From: Euphorbia lathyris
Taxonomy: Eukaryota; Streptophyta; Magnoliopsida; Malpighiales; Euphorbiaceae
Direction of reading: 5' to 3'
Assembly (NCBI RefSeq): GCF_963576675.1
Contig: NC_088918.1
Span: 48,579,501 to 48,643,500 of the forward strand
DNA length: 64,000 nt
Below the pieces are notes generated by a model. The model saw nothing but the letters and a program-made list of their open reading frames with translations. It ran no database searches and was not told the DNA's origin. Made by a program: the position numbers and the translations under genes. Positions 42,712 to 54,990 of the stretch are shown here, piece after piece; the first letter of the stretch is position 1; every line of letters starts with the position of its first letter.

Positions 42712-44370
42712 ATGTCGACTGGAACTATTCCATGTATGCTATCGTGGCATGAACATTGGAAAATCATTCGAGATATTATGACATACATGGGTGGTCAATC
42801 GAAGTTGTTCCGTTTTGCAACTAACACCTATTTGCAAAAGTTAAAAGAGAAACTTTACACTCCAGTAAGTGTTAATGCAACCTCATTTGATCTACATATG
42901 TCCATGCAGTCGGTATATGGTCCACACAAAGTTCTTGGAAGAGTAGCACCAATTAAAGATGATGAGGATGTTATGGTTTTTATAGAATATTGCTGTATGA
43001 AATCCGACTGATTTGATTCCTCTATATGCTACCTTTATACCATGAAGAAATGATGAAGGAAAAGACATACAACGTAAGGAGACGAGGAAGCCCCAAGAAG
43101 AAGAGACACTGCTAAAATTTGTGTCTGTACAATCAAGTTATGTTTCTACACACGAATTTGACACCCGTGGATTAGATGATATAACGGAAAATCAATTTTG
43201 GAATGGTGATGATGTTCATAATTGTGATGATGGTTGCGATCACAATGATGGTTATGATATGTATCACGGTGATGATTGTATCGATGATTATGATGCTGAA
43301 GAATTTCAAAATGAAGTACCTATATGACAGAGTGAAGCTAGTGGTGTCAAAACAGAGCCACGAGTTGATGATGTCCCGAATGATAATGAGGATGATTCAA
43401 AAAGGCAAAGAAGAAGGACTGATCCATTGCGGTGGATTCTAGTGGCACCCGAGTTGGCTATCCAAAAACCTACAAATGGAGGTGCCTTAACTTTAAAGAT
43501 GCACGATATTTTTGCAAACAAAAGAGAACTGCAAGATGCACTTGAGAAACATGCTATCTTGAATATATATCAATGGAAGGTTTACAAATCTAACAAATCT
43601 ATATTTGAAGTTAGATGTATATACATTGAAAAATGTAAATGTTGGGCTAGAGGTATTGTGATACCGGGTTCTGAAATGTTCAGGCTTCGAATGATGGATG
43701 GTATCGATCAACACACTTGTCCAAGAGATCAGATATTACCACATCACAGACATGTGGGGAAATGAGTTGCAGGCACACTACTTATAGATAAGTTTGATCT
43801 CTCGAATCGAGTGTACCGACCAATTAACATTGCTGAAGATTTTCAAAATGATTACAAAATTAACATCTCTTACATGTAAGCCTGGAGAGCAAGGAGTTGG
43901 GTCGTAGATGCTTAAAGTGGTTCACCTAAAGATTCATCCATGTTGTTACATGATTACTGTACGATATTGAAGGTTAAGAACCCGGGTACGGTGATACATA
44001 TTGAAACAGATGATGACGACCACTTCAAATGCCTTTTCTTAGCTTTTGGTACTTCAATTAGAGCGTTTAAAGAACACATCCGTTCAGTTCTTTGTGTTGA
44101 AAAAACCTTTTTAAAAGGTAAATATCCCTGGTGTTTGTTGTTGTTGGTAAAGATGGTAACAATAAGATTTTTCCACTTACATTTTAGATTGGACATAGGG
44201 AAAGTAACGAATCATGGACGTGGGTTTTGACCAAGGTAAAGGAATGTATCAACGATGTCCAAAATCTAGCCATAATATCAGACAGATACAAGAGCATTGA
44301 ACATGCATCGAATTTGGTTTTCCAAATGCCATACATGGAGCTTGTGGATTTCATTTGAAACAAAATATAA
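42712..44370 (+). pseudogene. Mutator-like (MULE) transposase remnant
   Basis: Reading frames with breaks give an N-terminal MULE region (42712-43011), an acidic His/Asp-rich stretch (43121-43320), a MuDR-type DNA-binding domain (43427-43765: FANKRELQDALEKHA, then a CxxxCxW-like CKCWARG and DQHTC), and the start of the transposase core (43940-44370: KNPGTVIHIETDD, AFGTSIRAF, then CGFHLKQNI). At the first catalytic position of the core the family has Asp in V-D-x-T-F; here the codon gives Glu (VEKTF). The core stops after the HLKQN motif, so the second and third acidic residues are missing. Non-functional. Confidence 0.75.
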
Positions 44371-44920
44371 ATGCGAACCCAAATTCATAAAATGATAACC
44401 CCATGTGTTCACATTTTATGAAATGCGAACCCCATTTTATAAAATGCGAATAGGAAAGATTGAAAATGAGGATTTAGATTATCAAACAAAGCTTTTTTTA
44501 TTAAGAATGAGAACCCCTAGGAAGTTGTAATGTTCACATTCAAAATCTACTTCTACTTGTTCTTTATTGTTCTTAGTTTATTGTTGTTTGTTCTTCTTTA
44601 GTTTAAATTACCTACTAGATTAGAAAGAAGATGGATGAAGAAGAAGGTTAAGTTGAAGAAGATGGGGTTGAAGAAGATGAAAGGTTTGTAAGAGTATTTT
44701 TGAAAAAATGTATTGGAGGAGTCTAGTTTCGTAGCATATGTCTAAGTGAGTCTACAAATGTAAATGGACTTCTCCTAAGGTCTAATTTCATAATGTACCA
44801 TTTTTTTATGGAATAAACTTCATTTTATTAAACTATTGACTACAGTGGTTAAACTTTATAACTACCCAATCATAAGGGATCCACCAATGACAAGAGATAC
44901 ATCAATCAATTAAATTCTAA

Positions 44921-45477
44921 GGACAATGTGCAAAAATACCTCTAATGTTTACATCCAGGAGCAATTTTACCTCCAACATTGGTAGTTAAGAGCAATTAAC
45001 ATTGACAAGTTAGGTCAATTCCAGATATTATTATACAACACACACATTTTATTCCTTATTCTACACTAATTACATGTCCGTTGTTTCCAAAAAAAAAATC
45101 ATACTTTTTTAGATTTAATAATTGAATTAGAGATTAATATTTTTAAATTCGGTAAACTATTTGAATTTTTTTGTCCAACTCGTACAAAATACGATATATT
45201 TTTTACATTTCTTTTGATTTTTTTCCACGTCTAATCATATGTTTGTTATCTGTTACTAATTAGTGATAAAATAACGTATATATGAAGTGTAAATGATAAG
45301 ATTCATGATCGGGAAGACAATTTGATGAATTACTTTTCAAGTTAAATCAATTTATCAACATCATAGGTAAAATTGCTCTTAGCTGCCGACGTTAAGGGTA
45401 AAATTGCACCATTTAGACGTTAGGGGTAAAATTGCTCTTGATTCTAAGCGTTGGAGGTATTTTTGCACATTATCCCT
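44921..45477 (+). mobile_element. foldback/MITE-like element, copy 1 of an inverted pair
   Basis: Ends ggacaatgtgcaaaaatacc and ggtatttttgcacattatcc are inverted repeats; adjacent words aattttacc/ggtaaaatt extend them. The middle contains gaagtgtaaatgataag and gggaagacaatttgatgaatta. Copy 2 follows in opposite orientation. Confidence 0.75.
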
Positions 45478-45493
45478 AATTCTATCATATTAA

Positions 45494-45980
45494 GGGATAA
45501 GGTGTAAAAATACCTCTAACGTTTACGATCAGAAGCAATTTTATCAATGTTGGCAGCCAATAACAATTTTACCCCTAACGTTATCAATTTGAGAAATAAT
45601 TCATATAATTGTCTTCTCGGTCATGCATCTTGTGATTTACACTTCACGTGTAAGTTTTATCACTCATTAGTAACGAATCATAAATATATGACTAGATATG
45701 AAAAAAAAAATTAAAAAAATTAAAAAATATATTATCTATTGTACGAGTTGGATAAAAAATTCAAAATATTTCACCGAATTTATAAATATTAATTTCCAAT
45801 TCTATTATTAAATCAGAAAAAAATATGATTTTTTTTAAACGAGTTGATATGCATGATTCATAATAAAAAAATAAAATATCTGTGTTTTATAATAATATCT
45901 GAAATTGATCAAACTTGTCAACGTTAGGGATAAAATTGCTCTTGATTGCCAACATTAAAAATATTTTTACATTTTATCCC
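45494..45980 (-). mobile_element. foldback/MITE-like element, copy 2, inverted
   Basis: Starts gggataaggtgtaaaaatacc and ends atttttacattttatccc. The middle is the reverse complement of copy 1's middle (for example ataattgtcttctcggtcatg, cttgtgatttacacttcacg). With copy 1 it forms an inverted repeat of about 0.5 kb per arm with only about 16 bp between. Confidence 0.75.
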
Positions 45981-46070
45981 TTATTTTAATAAACTACTCA
46001 ATATCTATTGAATGGTTGACATCTGTGTAATATATTAAATTCACATCAATGGTAGAAAGTTTGATGCTTT

Positions 46071-46200
46071 CTATGCTTACTTTGTTTTTGGCAAAGTAAA
46101 GTATCATTGGATGAGCTTACTTTGTCAAAGTTCGTCACAATCCAATGATGGAAAAAACAAAGTAAAACTTATTTTGTCAAAAATAAAGTAAACGTAGCCT
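46071..46200 (+). mobile_element. MITE of the actttgttttt family
   Basis: ctatgcttactttgttttt at the left and aataaagtaaacgtagcc at the right, as in the copy at 41293-41437. It sits about 320 bp upstream of the dioxygenase start, within promoter distance. Confidence 0.65.
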
Positions 46201-46467
46201 AACCTTTAATTAAATACTCAAGTGTCCACAATAAGAGTGAATTACATTTTATGGCAAGTCATTAATATTAATTGATGTGCGGGAGATTCAATTTTGTGAA
46301 GTTAGGGTGTTCCATAGGTGTCTAAGTGAATTTGTTTTCCACGTTGTCCTAATAGTAATAATTTATTTTGTTTTGTTTCTTTGTCCTTTAGCATTTATAT
46401 TATATTAATATAATGAGAGGAAAAGAAAGAGTTCACGGCGCCGAAAAGAAAGACGGGTAAAAATGGG

Positions 46468-46475
46468 TATAAATA
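46468..46475 (+). promoter_or_regulatory. TATA box of the dioxygenase gene
   Basis: TATAAATA 46 bp before the ATG, implying a very short 5' leader of roughly 20 nt if transcription starts about 30 bp downstream. Confidence 0.55.
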
Positions 46476-46521
46476 GGAGGTGGAATTAGGAAAAGGATGA
46501 TTGAGTTAAAAGAAAGAAGAA

Positions 46522-47577
46522 ATGGAAAGTTGGCCAGAACCGGTGGTTCGAGTTCAATCGTTAGCGGAAAGTGGGATTAAGCAAATACCAGAACGTTACA
46601 TAAAGCCAGTTGCACATCGATATCGGGCATTCAAGAATAAGAAAATGAATATCCCAGTTATAAATTTGGAGAATGCATTTTCAGAGGATGAAGGTGTGCG
46701 TGAGGAGACCCTACAAAGCATCTCAAAGGCTAGCAGAGAATGGGGTTTTTTTCAGATAGTAAATCATGGTGTGAGGCCTGAATTGTTGAAGAGCATTCGT
46801 CAAGTGTGGCGTGACTTCTTCAATTTGCCCCTTGAAAGTAAGCAGCTGTATGCTAACTCTCCTTGTACTTATGAAGGCTATGGAAGTCGTTTGGGTGTTG
46901 AGAAAGGAGCTATTCTTGATTGGAGTGATTATTTCTTTCTTAATTCTATCCCAAGTCAAAACAACTGCCCTTCCTCATGCAGGGGTTTGGTAGCTGAATA
47001 CGGAGAACAACTAGTTCAACTTGGTGGAAAACTTATGAGGATATTCTCAAATGACCTTGGATTGGATGAAAATCATCTACTAAAGGCTTTTGGTGGTGAT
47101 GATGATGATATTGGTGCATGTCTTAGGGTCAATTTCTATCCAAAGTGTCCTCAGCCAGACCTTACATTAGGTCTATCTCCCCACTCAGATCCTGGTGGTA
47201 TCACCATTCTACTTCCCGACCATGAGGTGTCAGGACTCCAAGTTCGTGTCCCTGGAGAAGGAGAAGACAATTGGCTCACCGTTAAACCCCTACCCAATGC
47301 CTTTATCATCAACATAGGAGATCAGATGCAGGTTTTAACCAATTCTATATACAAGAGTGTAGAGCACAGGGTCATAGTCAATTCAAAGAAAGACAGACTC
47401 TCTCTAGCCATGTTTTACAATCCTAGAAGCGACTTAATCATCCAGCCTTGCCAACAATTTGTAACAAAGGAAACCCCTGCTCTTTATCAACCTATGACTT
47501 TTCATAACTACAGAACTTACATTAGGACTAAAGGTCCATCCGCCAAGAAACTACTTCAATCCTTCATATCTCACTAA
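46522..47577 (+). CDS. JOX-like: 2-oxoglutarate/Fe(II) dioxygenase, jasmonate-induced oxygenase type
   Basis: A 351-residue uninterrupted ORF. The N-terminal DIOX_N domain includes WPEPVVRVQSLAESG, ISKASREWGFFQIVNHGV and TYEGYGSRLGVEKGAILDWSDYF; the catalytic jelly roll follows. Iron ligands are His221, Asp223 (SPHSDPGG) and His282 (SVEHRV); Arg292 and Ser294 (RLSLAMF) bind 2-oxoglutarate. The best family match I recognise is Arabidopsis JOX/JAO (jasmonic acid 12-hydroxylases that dampen jasmonate defence signalling), although leucoanthocyanidin-dioxygenase-like annotations are common for this group. It is about 20 residues shorter than those, mainly after DWSDYF. The protein should be cytosolic; no targeting signal is seen. 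It has no intron, which is unusual for the family. All catalytic residues are present, so it is probably functional. Confidence 0.88.
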   Translation: MESWPEPVVRVQSLAESGIKQIPERYIKPVAHRYRAFKNKKMNIPVINLENAFSEDEGVREETLQSISKASREWGFFQIVNHGVRPELLKSIRQVWRDFFNLPLESKQLYANSPCTYEGYGSRLGVEKGAILDWSDYFFLNSIPSQNNCPSSCRGLVAEYGEQLVQLGGKLMRIFSNDLGLDENHLLKAFGGDDDDIGACLRVNFYPKCPQPDLTLGLSPHSDPGGITILLPDHEVSGLQVRVPGEGEDNWLTVKPLPNAFIINIGDQMQVLTNSIYKSVEHRVIVNSKKDRLSLAMFYNPRSDLIIQPCQQFVTKETPALYQPMTFHNYRTYIRTKGPSAKKLLQSFISH

Positions 47578-50022
47578 ACTTTTTTTCTATTCTATTACTA
47601 CTTTATGTAATCATTCTCTTCTCTTTATTATCTCCTTAAACAGTTCTATTTAATAATTCCTTTGAACCTACAAATTTCATGTCACAACAACAGATTCATT
47701 TTCTAATCTTCAAATTCCTCTAAAAAAAAACATTGTCCCACCACCATCTATAGCTATATTATATTCATTTTTAAGAATGGATACTTGTATGGTCGAATTG
47801 GGTTTTGGAGTTAGAAAATGGTGAATTACAGACCTTCAAGTTCTCCGATTAAGATATACTACTTTTTTATGGTCCAATTGGGATTTTTTTGATAGATTTC
47901 CAAATGTTTAAGACTTCAAATCAGAGTAAGAAGAAAATAGGCTGATCAGAACCGCTAAGGAAAGAACAGAGCTTCAAAATACAATTGACTTCTCTTAAAA
48001 TACCAATTTTGATCTAATCCGTTTTCAATTTTATATACATGCACCACACAAAAGCAACCAATAAATGTAGAATTATAAATTACATCACAATTTTTACGTG
48101 AAAATCCTATACATTTATTTTAGTCTGAAAACAAATCTATTATCCATTAAAAAAACAAATCTATTAAATCTGCAAGACAGATAAACGTTAGTTGCAAGAC
48201 ATTGGGACATGTCTTCGTATTTATACTACGACGCCAGACTCGATAAAATACGACTCAGTCATATCCTATAGTACTAGCACATCAACATTGCATTCAATCC
48301 GCACCCTAGACATATATATTCCAGTGGGTTAATTTTTTTTCTAAACCCGTTATCCCGTAATTAATCGAGTATTACGTGTAAAACATTTAAATGGTCATTT
48401 TAATCTATTGGAATTGAAAAATAACGAAAACAGCATGAACAACCCAAAGCTGATCGGCTATGGTAAAACAAAACAAGCAGATTTCGGGGCGTCTAGACCC
48501 ATAGTTGATCGTCTATAGTAGGTGGCCGATCATCCATCTTCACAAATTCCCAAACTTTCTTCTCCATTTTCCAGAAGTAGCATTAAAAAAAGATGAATTA
48601 AACACACATAAACACCAAAAGAGAGGCTTTTAAACCCTTTAGAGATTTACCTTCCGAGCTTTGAGCCAGCTTTGGAAAGACGCGGACTCACGAACGAAAT
48701 CGAACAGGAACCGACAGCCGAAACCCATGAAGAGTGACTTAATTTGGTGAAATTAGATTACAATAGAATGAAATGTGCTAATGTGATGATTATAAACATG
48801 CCATTGCCTATTACAAATGATTCTACCCTTGATTTGGTGTTTACCCAAGTAAAATCAACAAAAAACTCGGTTTCCACTTACTCTCACTCTCTCTTTTTAA
48901 AAGCTCTGTCTTTTGTAAAACTCTCTCTAACTTCTGAATCTCTGATCCCTAACTTCTGAAGCCCATCTTCCCTTCTATAATTCGTGCCTTACTCTCTCTC
49001 TCTCCTCAATTTTCTATAGAGTGCCTTGAACTCAGGGAGTTGTGGGAAAACTCCCATAAATGACGACATAGTCGATTGACTATGTCGGTGGTGATCGGCC
49101 ATGACCTACTCAGAAAACTAATTCATTTAATTACATGTCATCTAACTTAGCTATGGTTGATCAACCATGGTACATAGCCGATCGACCATGCCCTAAAAAC
49201 CTCTAAAGTTTATAAAACGACTCGAGTTTTGATCCATGACCATACAACGTGATGTGGGGTCTACCTATAACATGTTGGGCAGAGGCAACTTAATTTCATC
49301 ACTAGTGTTGAAAAAGTCCGTCCTCACATGCTGCCTCCCCGATTAAGCACTTTTTAAAGCCAATATGGCGACCTCCGATCTTGGTGCTGAAACACTTAAT
49401 CTTCAAAAAGAGCACGGTGAGAGGGAAAAAATAAGCAAACCTGAGTGGCCGACTATCCTCTCGGTGTAAACTTGATCTATCTATGGTTGGGGTAGTCTAC
49501 ATCCGTCGCCTTCTCCTGACTATTCTCATTATTTCTCAATCGATATCTTCAAGGAAAAAAAAAATATACTTTTGCCTCCTCGATTGAGAATAAAAGAATG
49601 ATTATAGTAGAATGGTTTTTTTTTTCATCTCTTCCAAATAAGATCCCTTATCTTGAGGAAATGATTAATCTCATCACAAAAATCCAAAATAACATAAAAA
49701 AAAATTGGTTGAGTTTGAATTGGACCTTTTTGACCTCGTCCAAGAGGTTTAGATTGAGGAAGTATCGGTTGTAATGACTTGCCTTCAGATCTGCTCGGGA
49801 CCGTTAGCTTCCATATCGGGGACAAGTAGTCCAAGCATCTATGTCCTGGAAATTCTATGATAGGTTTCCCTCTGGAGTCCCTAAATAAGGGCGATGAGAA
49901 GACTGTTGAGAAGTGCAAGCTCGTGAAGTTTCGCTTTATTTAACAGGTCACGACTAGGTGGGAACATGTATCTGATTACCTCATCCCTTTGCCATGGATT
50001 GATTGAGTTTGGACCATGTTTG
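47578..50022 (+). other. intergenic sequence downstream of the dioxygenase
   Basis: This is 2.4 kb without a recognised gene. It contains AT-rich 3' flank (to about 48400), then a stretch with recurring gatcgRccat/catgg dyads (48450-49200), and unassigned sequence to 50022. Confidence 0.45.
49064..49168 (+). repeat. palindrome cluster (gatcg/catgg type)
   Basis: CGACATAGTC-GATT-GACTATGTCG (49064-49087) is a perfect 10-bp stem; ATGGTTGATCAACCAT (49153-49168) is a perfect palindrome; tagccgatcgaccatg follows. Looser relatives lie at about 48455 and 48500-48530. Confidence 0.7.
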
Positions 50023-50300
50023 TGTTGGTGTGCCCTAGTTCATAGGCATTGGTTCTATGATATGTATTAAACATTTTTGTATAATATTGAATACATTGTA
50101 TAAGTGTTTTATGCATAAAGGCAATAATTCATAATGTTTATATCTTGTGTTGTGAAACATGTATGAAGTATCCGTTGATTGATAATCATAAACTATCTGA
50201 GACCTGTTGTAAACACTGAGTCGGAGGACCAATGAAGAAAACCCACGATGAACAGTTGAGACGGTTGATTCCATTAAATCCATAAATTTTAGAAAATAAA
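50023..50300 (+). mobile_element. possible truncated copia LTR
   Basis: TGTTGGTGTGCCCTAGTTCAT resembles a copia LTR start in layout (compare TGTTGGGGTTTAGTGTCCTA at 56410). No end or partner is visible and it is apparently cut by the Ogre-like LTR. Confidence 0.3.
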
Positions 50301-52973
50301 AAAAAGAGTCAAATCAATAAAAAAGGAAAAGTCGCGGAGAACGACGATTGTGAGTCCCACGAGCAACCTCGATTTCTCCCGACGAAGCGAGTGTTGCAAT
50401 TCGTCGGGCACCCTGGTGTTTTACGGACGAAAAAGGCTCGAGGGGGGAATCGCCCCCGGACCGTCGACGCCCCGCAAAGGGAACGTCACCCGCAGTCGCC
50501 AGGTAAGTGCCCCGCGTTGGAGTGCACAACCAACGAACGTTGGGCGGACGCGCAATTGGCGCTGGACGTGCGCCCCGGCAGCTGGGCGTACGCCCAGCGC
50601 CTGCGGGGCGTGCGTCCCGCAAGCTGGGCGATCGCCCAGCACGTTGGATGTACGCCGAAGTGTTGGGCGTACGCCCAACAATTAACATTGGGATCCGCGC
50701 CTAGAAAATGCACGGATCCCAATGTATTGAGGGAAGGATTTTTTTGGGGAAAAAATTTATTTTTCTAAAAAGAATTAAAATTTGAAAAAAAGTTAAAATT
50801 GAATATTGGACAAAATACAAAAACACCAAAAACCATAACTCGTGGAATCAACCGATATTTCGACTGTCAATTCCGATTCAAGAGGTATCATCTAAGGACT
50901 AGACTCATTTAATTTATTTATTTCGTTATTTATTTATTTAATTTATTTATTTATTTATTTTAATTATTCATATTTTATTTATTTAATTTCCGTTTCGTAT
51001 TAAATAAATATTTGGTTTTGATTTAAAATTGGAAAACCTCGTTTTAAGTCCCAATACGAACCGTGGTCCGGTTTAAAGGTAGTTCGAGACTAAAATGTTG
51101 TAGGTCCGTATTTTATAAATGTTTTAATCGACGTTTTTAAATAAAAAAAGGTCATTTTGGGATTCCTCGTAATAAACCGTGACCCGATTCGGGTAGTTCG
51201 GGGACCAAAATGATAGAATAAATTAGATCTAATGCTTTCTGTAAATTTGGAATTTTAAAAGGACTAACTCCGTTATTCTCACATTTTTTCCTTATCACGC
51301 TTTTGGGTTATTTCTTTGGTTTTTAATTAAAAAGGGGACTAATGGACATCTTTCACACTTTATCTATTATTTGGGCTTATTAGATTAAGGGGTATAATTG
51401 AATAATCGGAAAAGTTGTATATAGGGGTATATTAATGTATCAAAGTATATTTTCTTTTTTTTTATAATTAGTAATTCATTTTACTATATATTATATATGT
51501 ATTTATCTTTCTTAAATATTCCTAATCAAAAGCCTATATACATATACATTTTTAATGAATAGTGTTGGTTTATTATTTTTGGGGTTAACTCATTAACATT
51601 TTTAATAGGGTTATGGCCCTTTTGACTTACTAATTACTTTAATGTATTTAATTAATTATTTTGGAGTGTATAAGGTATATGTTATTTATACTTGGGTATT
51701 GATGACATATATGTATATATTATTTAATCTTCTACCTTCTTATTCTTTATGTATACACATTTTACTCATTATTTCATAATATAAATTCTTTTATGGTTAT
51801 TGTTACTTATAGTTATTTAGGATTATATGATATAGTTTACCCTTTTCATTCTATTTTTATTACTAATTTATAGTTATAATTATTATTTTCTTACTATATG
51901 TATATTTATTCTTCTTCTTCTGCTATCTATATGTATATATATTAGAGATAATGGTTTTGGGGTTGATATTTGGGTCATTTAATGCATTTAATTGTTGTAA
52001 TTATATTGGTATGGATTAAGTAGGAAGTAGGGATTAAATTGCGAGAAAATGGGAGGATTAAGTCACAAAAAGAAAATTTTCCAATTTCGCTATTTAAATT
52101 AGAAATATTCAAATGCCTTCAAAAATGTAATTAAAAGGTTTTTTATTCTTATTATTTTAAAACGTCTTCCTAAAATATCACGTTTTGAAACTTTAATCTG
52201 TTCCAACGGAGGATTAAGCGAACATTATAATTAAAAGCATTTTCGGTAAATAATGGAGTTTTTAAATCAACTTTCTATCAAAAACGATTTTGCACAAAAT
52301 AATGGACTTGTATATCTAACCACGTTTTTTTTCAAGAGATTTTTACTTCATGTTTTGAAATGCTTAAGTCGTTCCAACGGCGTACTTAAGCAAAAGCATG
52401 TGAATCAACGGGGTTTTGAAACGTGCCTAAATCGTTCCAACGGCGATTGAAGCATGAACCATGTATATAGCTTAGGAAAATATTCATTTGTTGTAATCTT
52501 TAGATTTATTCATCTTCTTCTCTTCTCCCCCTAACGTGTATTAATTCATAAAATGGGTGATTCTTTAATAAAATGGCTTTCAATAATATATGCTCAAAAC
52601 GATTTTCAAAACGAGAAAGAAAAGGTTTCAAATGAATTTTAAACTTAAAGAAATGTGTGATTAGTCCGGTAGCGCCTAAAGTGTTAAGCAGGAGGCCGGT
52701 GATTCAGAACCGGACGACGTCGAGGTGCCTAGAAGCCTTTCTCCGGAAAGGAGCTAGCCTTCTCGGCTCGTACCCAATTTTTCGAACCCACACCGGTCTT
52801 CCGCAAGGAATCGGTGTTCATTTCCCATTCGTGAATGGCGATTCTTCCATACTCCGAGCTCCGGTCCTACCGAGTAGCTTGATTCCCAGATTGGTTGCTT
52901 TCGGTGCCAATCACATCATTGTCGTTAATGGTGTCTACCCTCTGGGCTCACTGGGCGAGGCCTGGCACCTACA
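50300..52973 (+). repeat. 5' LTR of the Ogre-like element
   Basis: The right end CCTACA is fixed by the primer-binding site one base later. The left end is only approximate. It contains a GC-rich palindrome array (50561-50679) in an otherwise AT-rich LTR, and many pyrimidine and AT runs at 50900-52000. Confidence 0.55.
50561..50679 (+). repeat. six-unit array of about 20-bp palindromes
   Basis: Perfect 18-bp palindromes GCTGGGCGTACGCCCAGC (50581-50598), GCTGGGCGATCGCCCAGC (50623-50640) and GTTGGGCGTACGCCCAAC (50662-50679), with imperfect units at 50561, 50601 and 50643. Period about 20 bp. Where the outer base pair changes (C-G to T-A), both arms change together. Confidence 0.88.
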
Positions 52974-52974
52974 G

Positions 52975-52993
52975 TGGTGACTCTGCTGGGGAA
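52975..52993 (+). promoter_or_regulatory. Ogre-type primer-binding site
   Basis: TGGTGACTCTGCTGGGGAA one base after the LTR end. Confidence 0.75.
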
Positions 52994-54990
52994 GTAGAGA
53001 AATTGATTCCGAAAGACATTTATTAAGCAAAATGGGGACGGATCATATTATTTCTTTTCGTATGCATTCATTCGTATTATTGCAAACCTTTTGGGTAATT
53101 TTCACGAAACTTCTAGCGAGAGTCCACTCATCACTCGAAAGAAGCTAGCGTAAGTTCCCCCTTATAGTAAGGCGTCGAAGGGTCCCCATCCATTCGATAG
53201 GGGCGAATTCGTGCGTTCCTATAAGGTCCTGCGATGAGCCGTGTCAGCATATAGTAGCCTTAGAAGTTTCCCTTAGGATTACCCGTTACCATTTTTGATG
53301 TGATAAATGGATCAATTCATGTTTTCAAATTGCCATGATACGTGTCTAATCCTAAAATACGTAAAGAAAATGAAATAATACATTAATATATACTCTTAAA
53401 CCGATATATAAACTACCCCAAAATATCGAAATGATTTGAAAAGATGACTTAATCACCTCGTATGAATGAACTTGTGCTGTCCGCCTGGTCCTTTCCCGTT
53501 GTCCCGAAGAATGCACATTTTCAAGAAATACGTTATGATTTAAGCACACATTAGTAAAGATCGGTTTGGTGTTGAGAATAGTCATATCTCAGTTCAAAGG
53601 AATATATGGATGGTAGCCGTTATTCACATTCTTTAAATACGTTGGGATAAAACGAAATTATGACAAAACGAAAACGAAGAAAATTTCTATTTTGAACGAC
53701 CTCGTTGTAACGTAAAGAGTTTCGTGACCGTGGCCCATCCCTTCCGAATTAAATACGAGCTCTTACGTTACACCTTGTGTTGTTCTAAAGAGAAATGGAC
53801 GTATCCACAAAAGTGAGTAAAAGATAAAACGACCAAAATCATTTCGTATTTACGATATACATCAATCCTGAGGGTGGTTAAAAAAATGAACCAATGTCGT
53901 TAAATACATGCCTCAAACTGGTATATACGTCGTCTGAAATCATGGAAGCTGAATTAAGCTAAACCGCATAATCACGCCATATGGACGAGACTGTACTTTT
54001 GACTAATGGCTCGATCATTTCGACCGTTACTGAAGTTACAAGAAATATGGTTTGATTTGCATGTTTGTTTGATTCGTGCCTAAATAAGGACGGTAATAGC
54101 CCTATTTCGAATAAACATGCGATTAAACGAAACATTGATTTTATATAACCATGTTGAGATGATATACCCTATGAATCAGAAGAAATAAGGATTTGTTTCT
54201 AGCCAAAATATCGTTGTTCGCTCGAATAAGACTCACCATCTTTTTATGTATCAAAACGAGCAGAAGAACTTTGGTGCTAGAAACAAACGCGTTATGCGAT
54301 GATTCTGTTCCCTAAAAATAAAATCCAAAAGTGATACAATCACCAACGAACACACGGTTATGTCTCTCGATAGATCCCAAAAGATCTCGTTGTAATCCAA
54401 AAATCGAGACACGAACCTACATGAACAAAAAGGGAACAAACCATTGTCAAAACGAATAATTGAACCAAAAGAATAACTCGTACCATGTCTAAATTCGAGA
54501 TACGCTTGAAAGGGAATCAAAACCCGGACTAATGCATCTTGCGAAATAATGAAAGATGAGTTATTTGAAATGGCAATCCCACATGGTCGATATCTTAGTC
54601 GCCAAATGTTGATACGTCAGAACGAATTGTATTGTATGTTGAATGATTTACTTTTTCGCAATAATCGACGATATCGCGCTTTCCATGGATCGCAATGTGA
54701 GCCTATGCCAAAATCCTAGGAAAGAGACTTGAACCATCGAGTGTGTGGAGGAATAAGGATGGAAGAGCGATGTTGTGATACGTGTACTTGGACTAACGTT
54801 TGTTTCTTCTGTCTTATATATATGAATATAATAAACGCACACACCACGACTCATGCATATTAATCATGCATACATGCTAACGGGTGTTGCTCGTGTAGAC
54901 GTCGCCATTAAGAGGTCGTGGTTCCGTGAGAGTAGTCGGCTAGTCAGATAGTTCGACCAGTTACAGATAGTCAGTTCCGAGTCTTCACCG
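52994..54990 (+). other. leader of the Ogre-like element
   Basis: Two kilobases between primer-binding site and gag. Ogre elements can carry an extra ORF here, but nothing longer than about 90 codons is open and none shows a domain. Confidence 0.5.

Noticed and set aside
50314..50768. Cluster of six overlapping ORFs of 65-125 codons on both strands
   Set aside because: They are reading frames through the GC-rich palindrome array of the Ogre-like LTR; no domain and no consistent frame.
52657..52980. 107-codon ORF before the Ogre-type primer-binding site
   Set aside because: It lies entirely in R/U5 of the LTR and runs into the primer-binding site; no domain.
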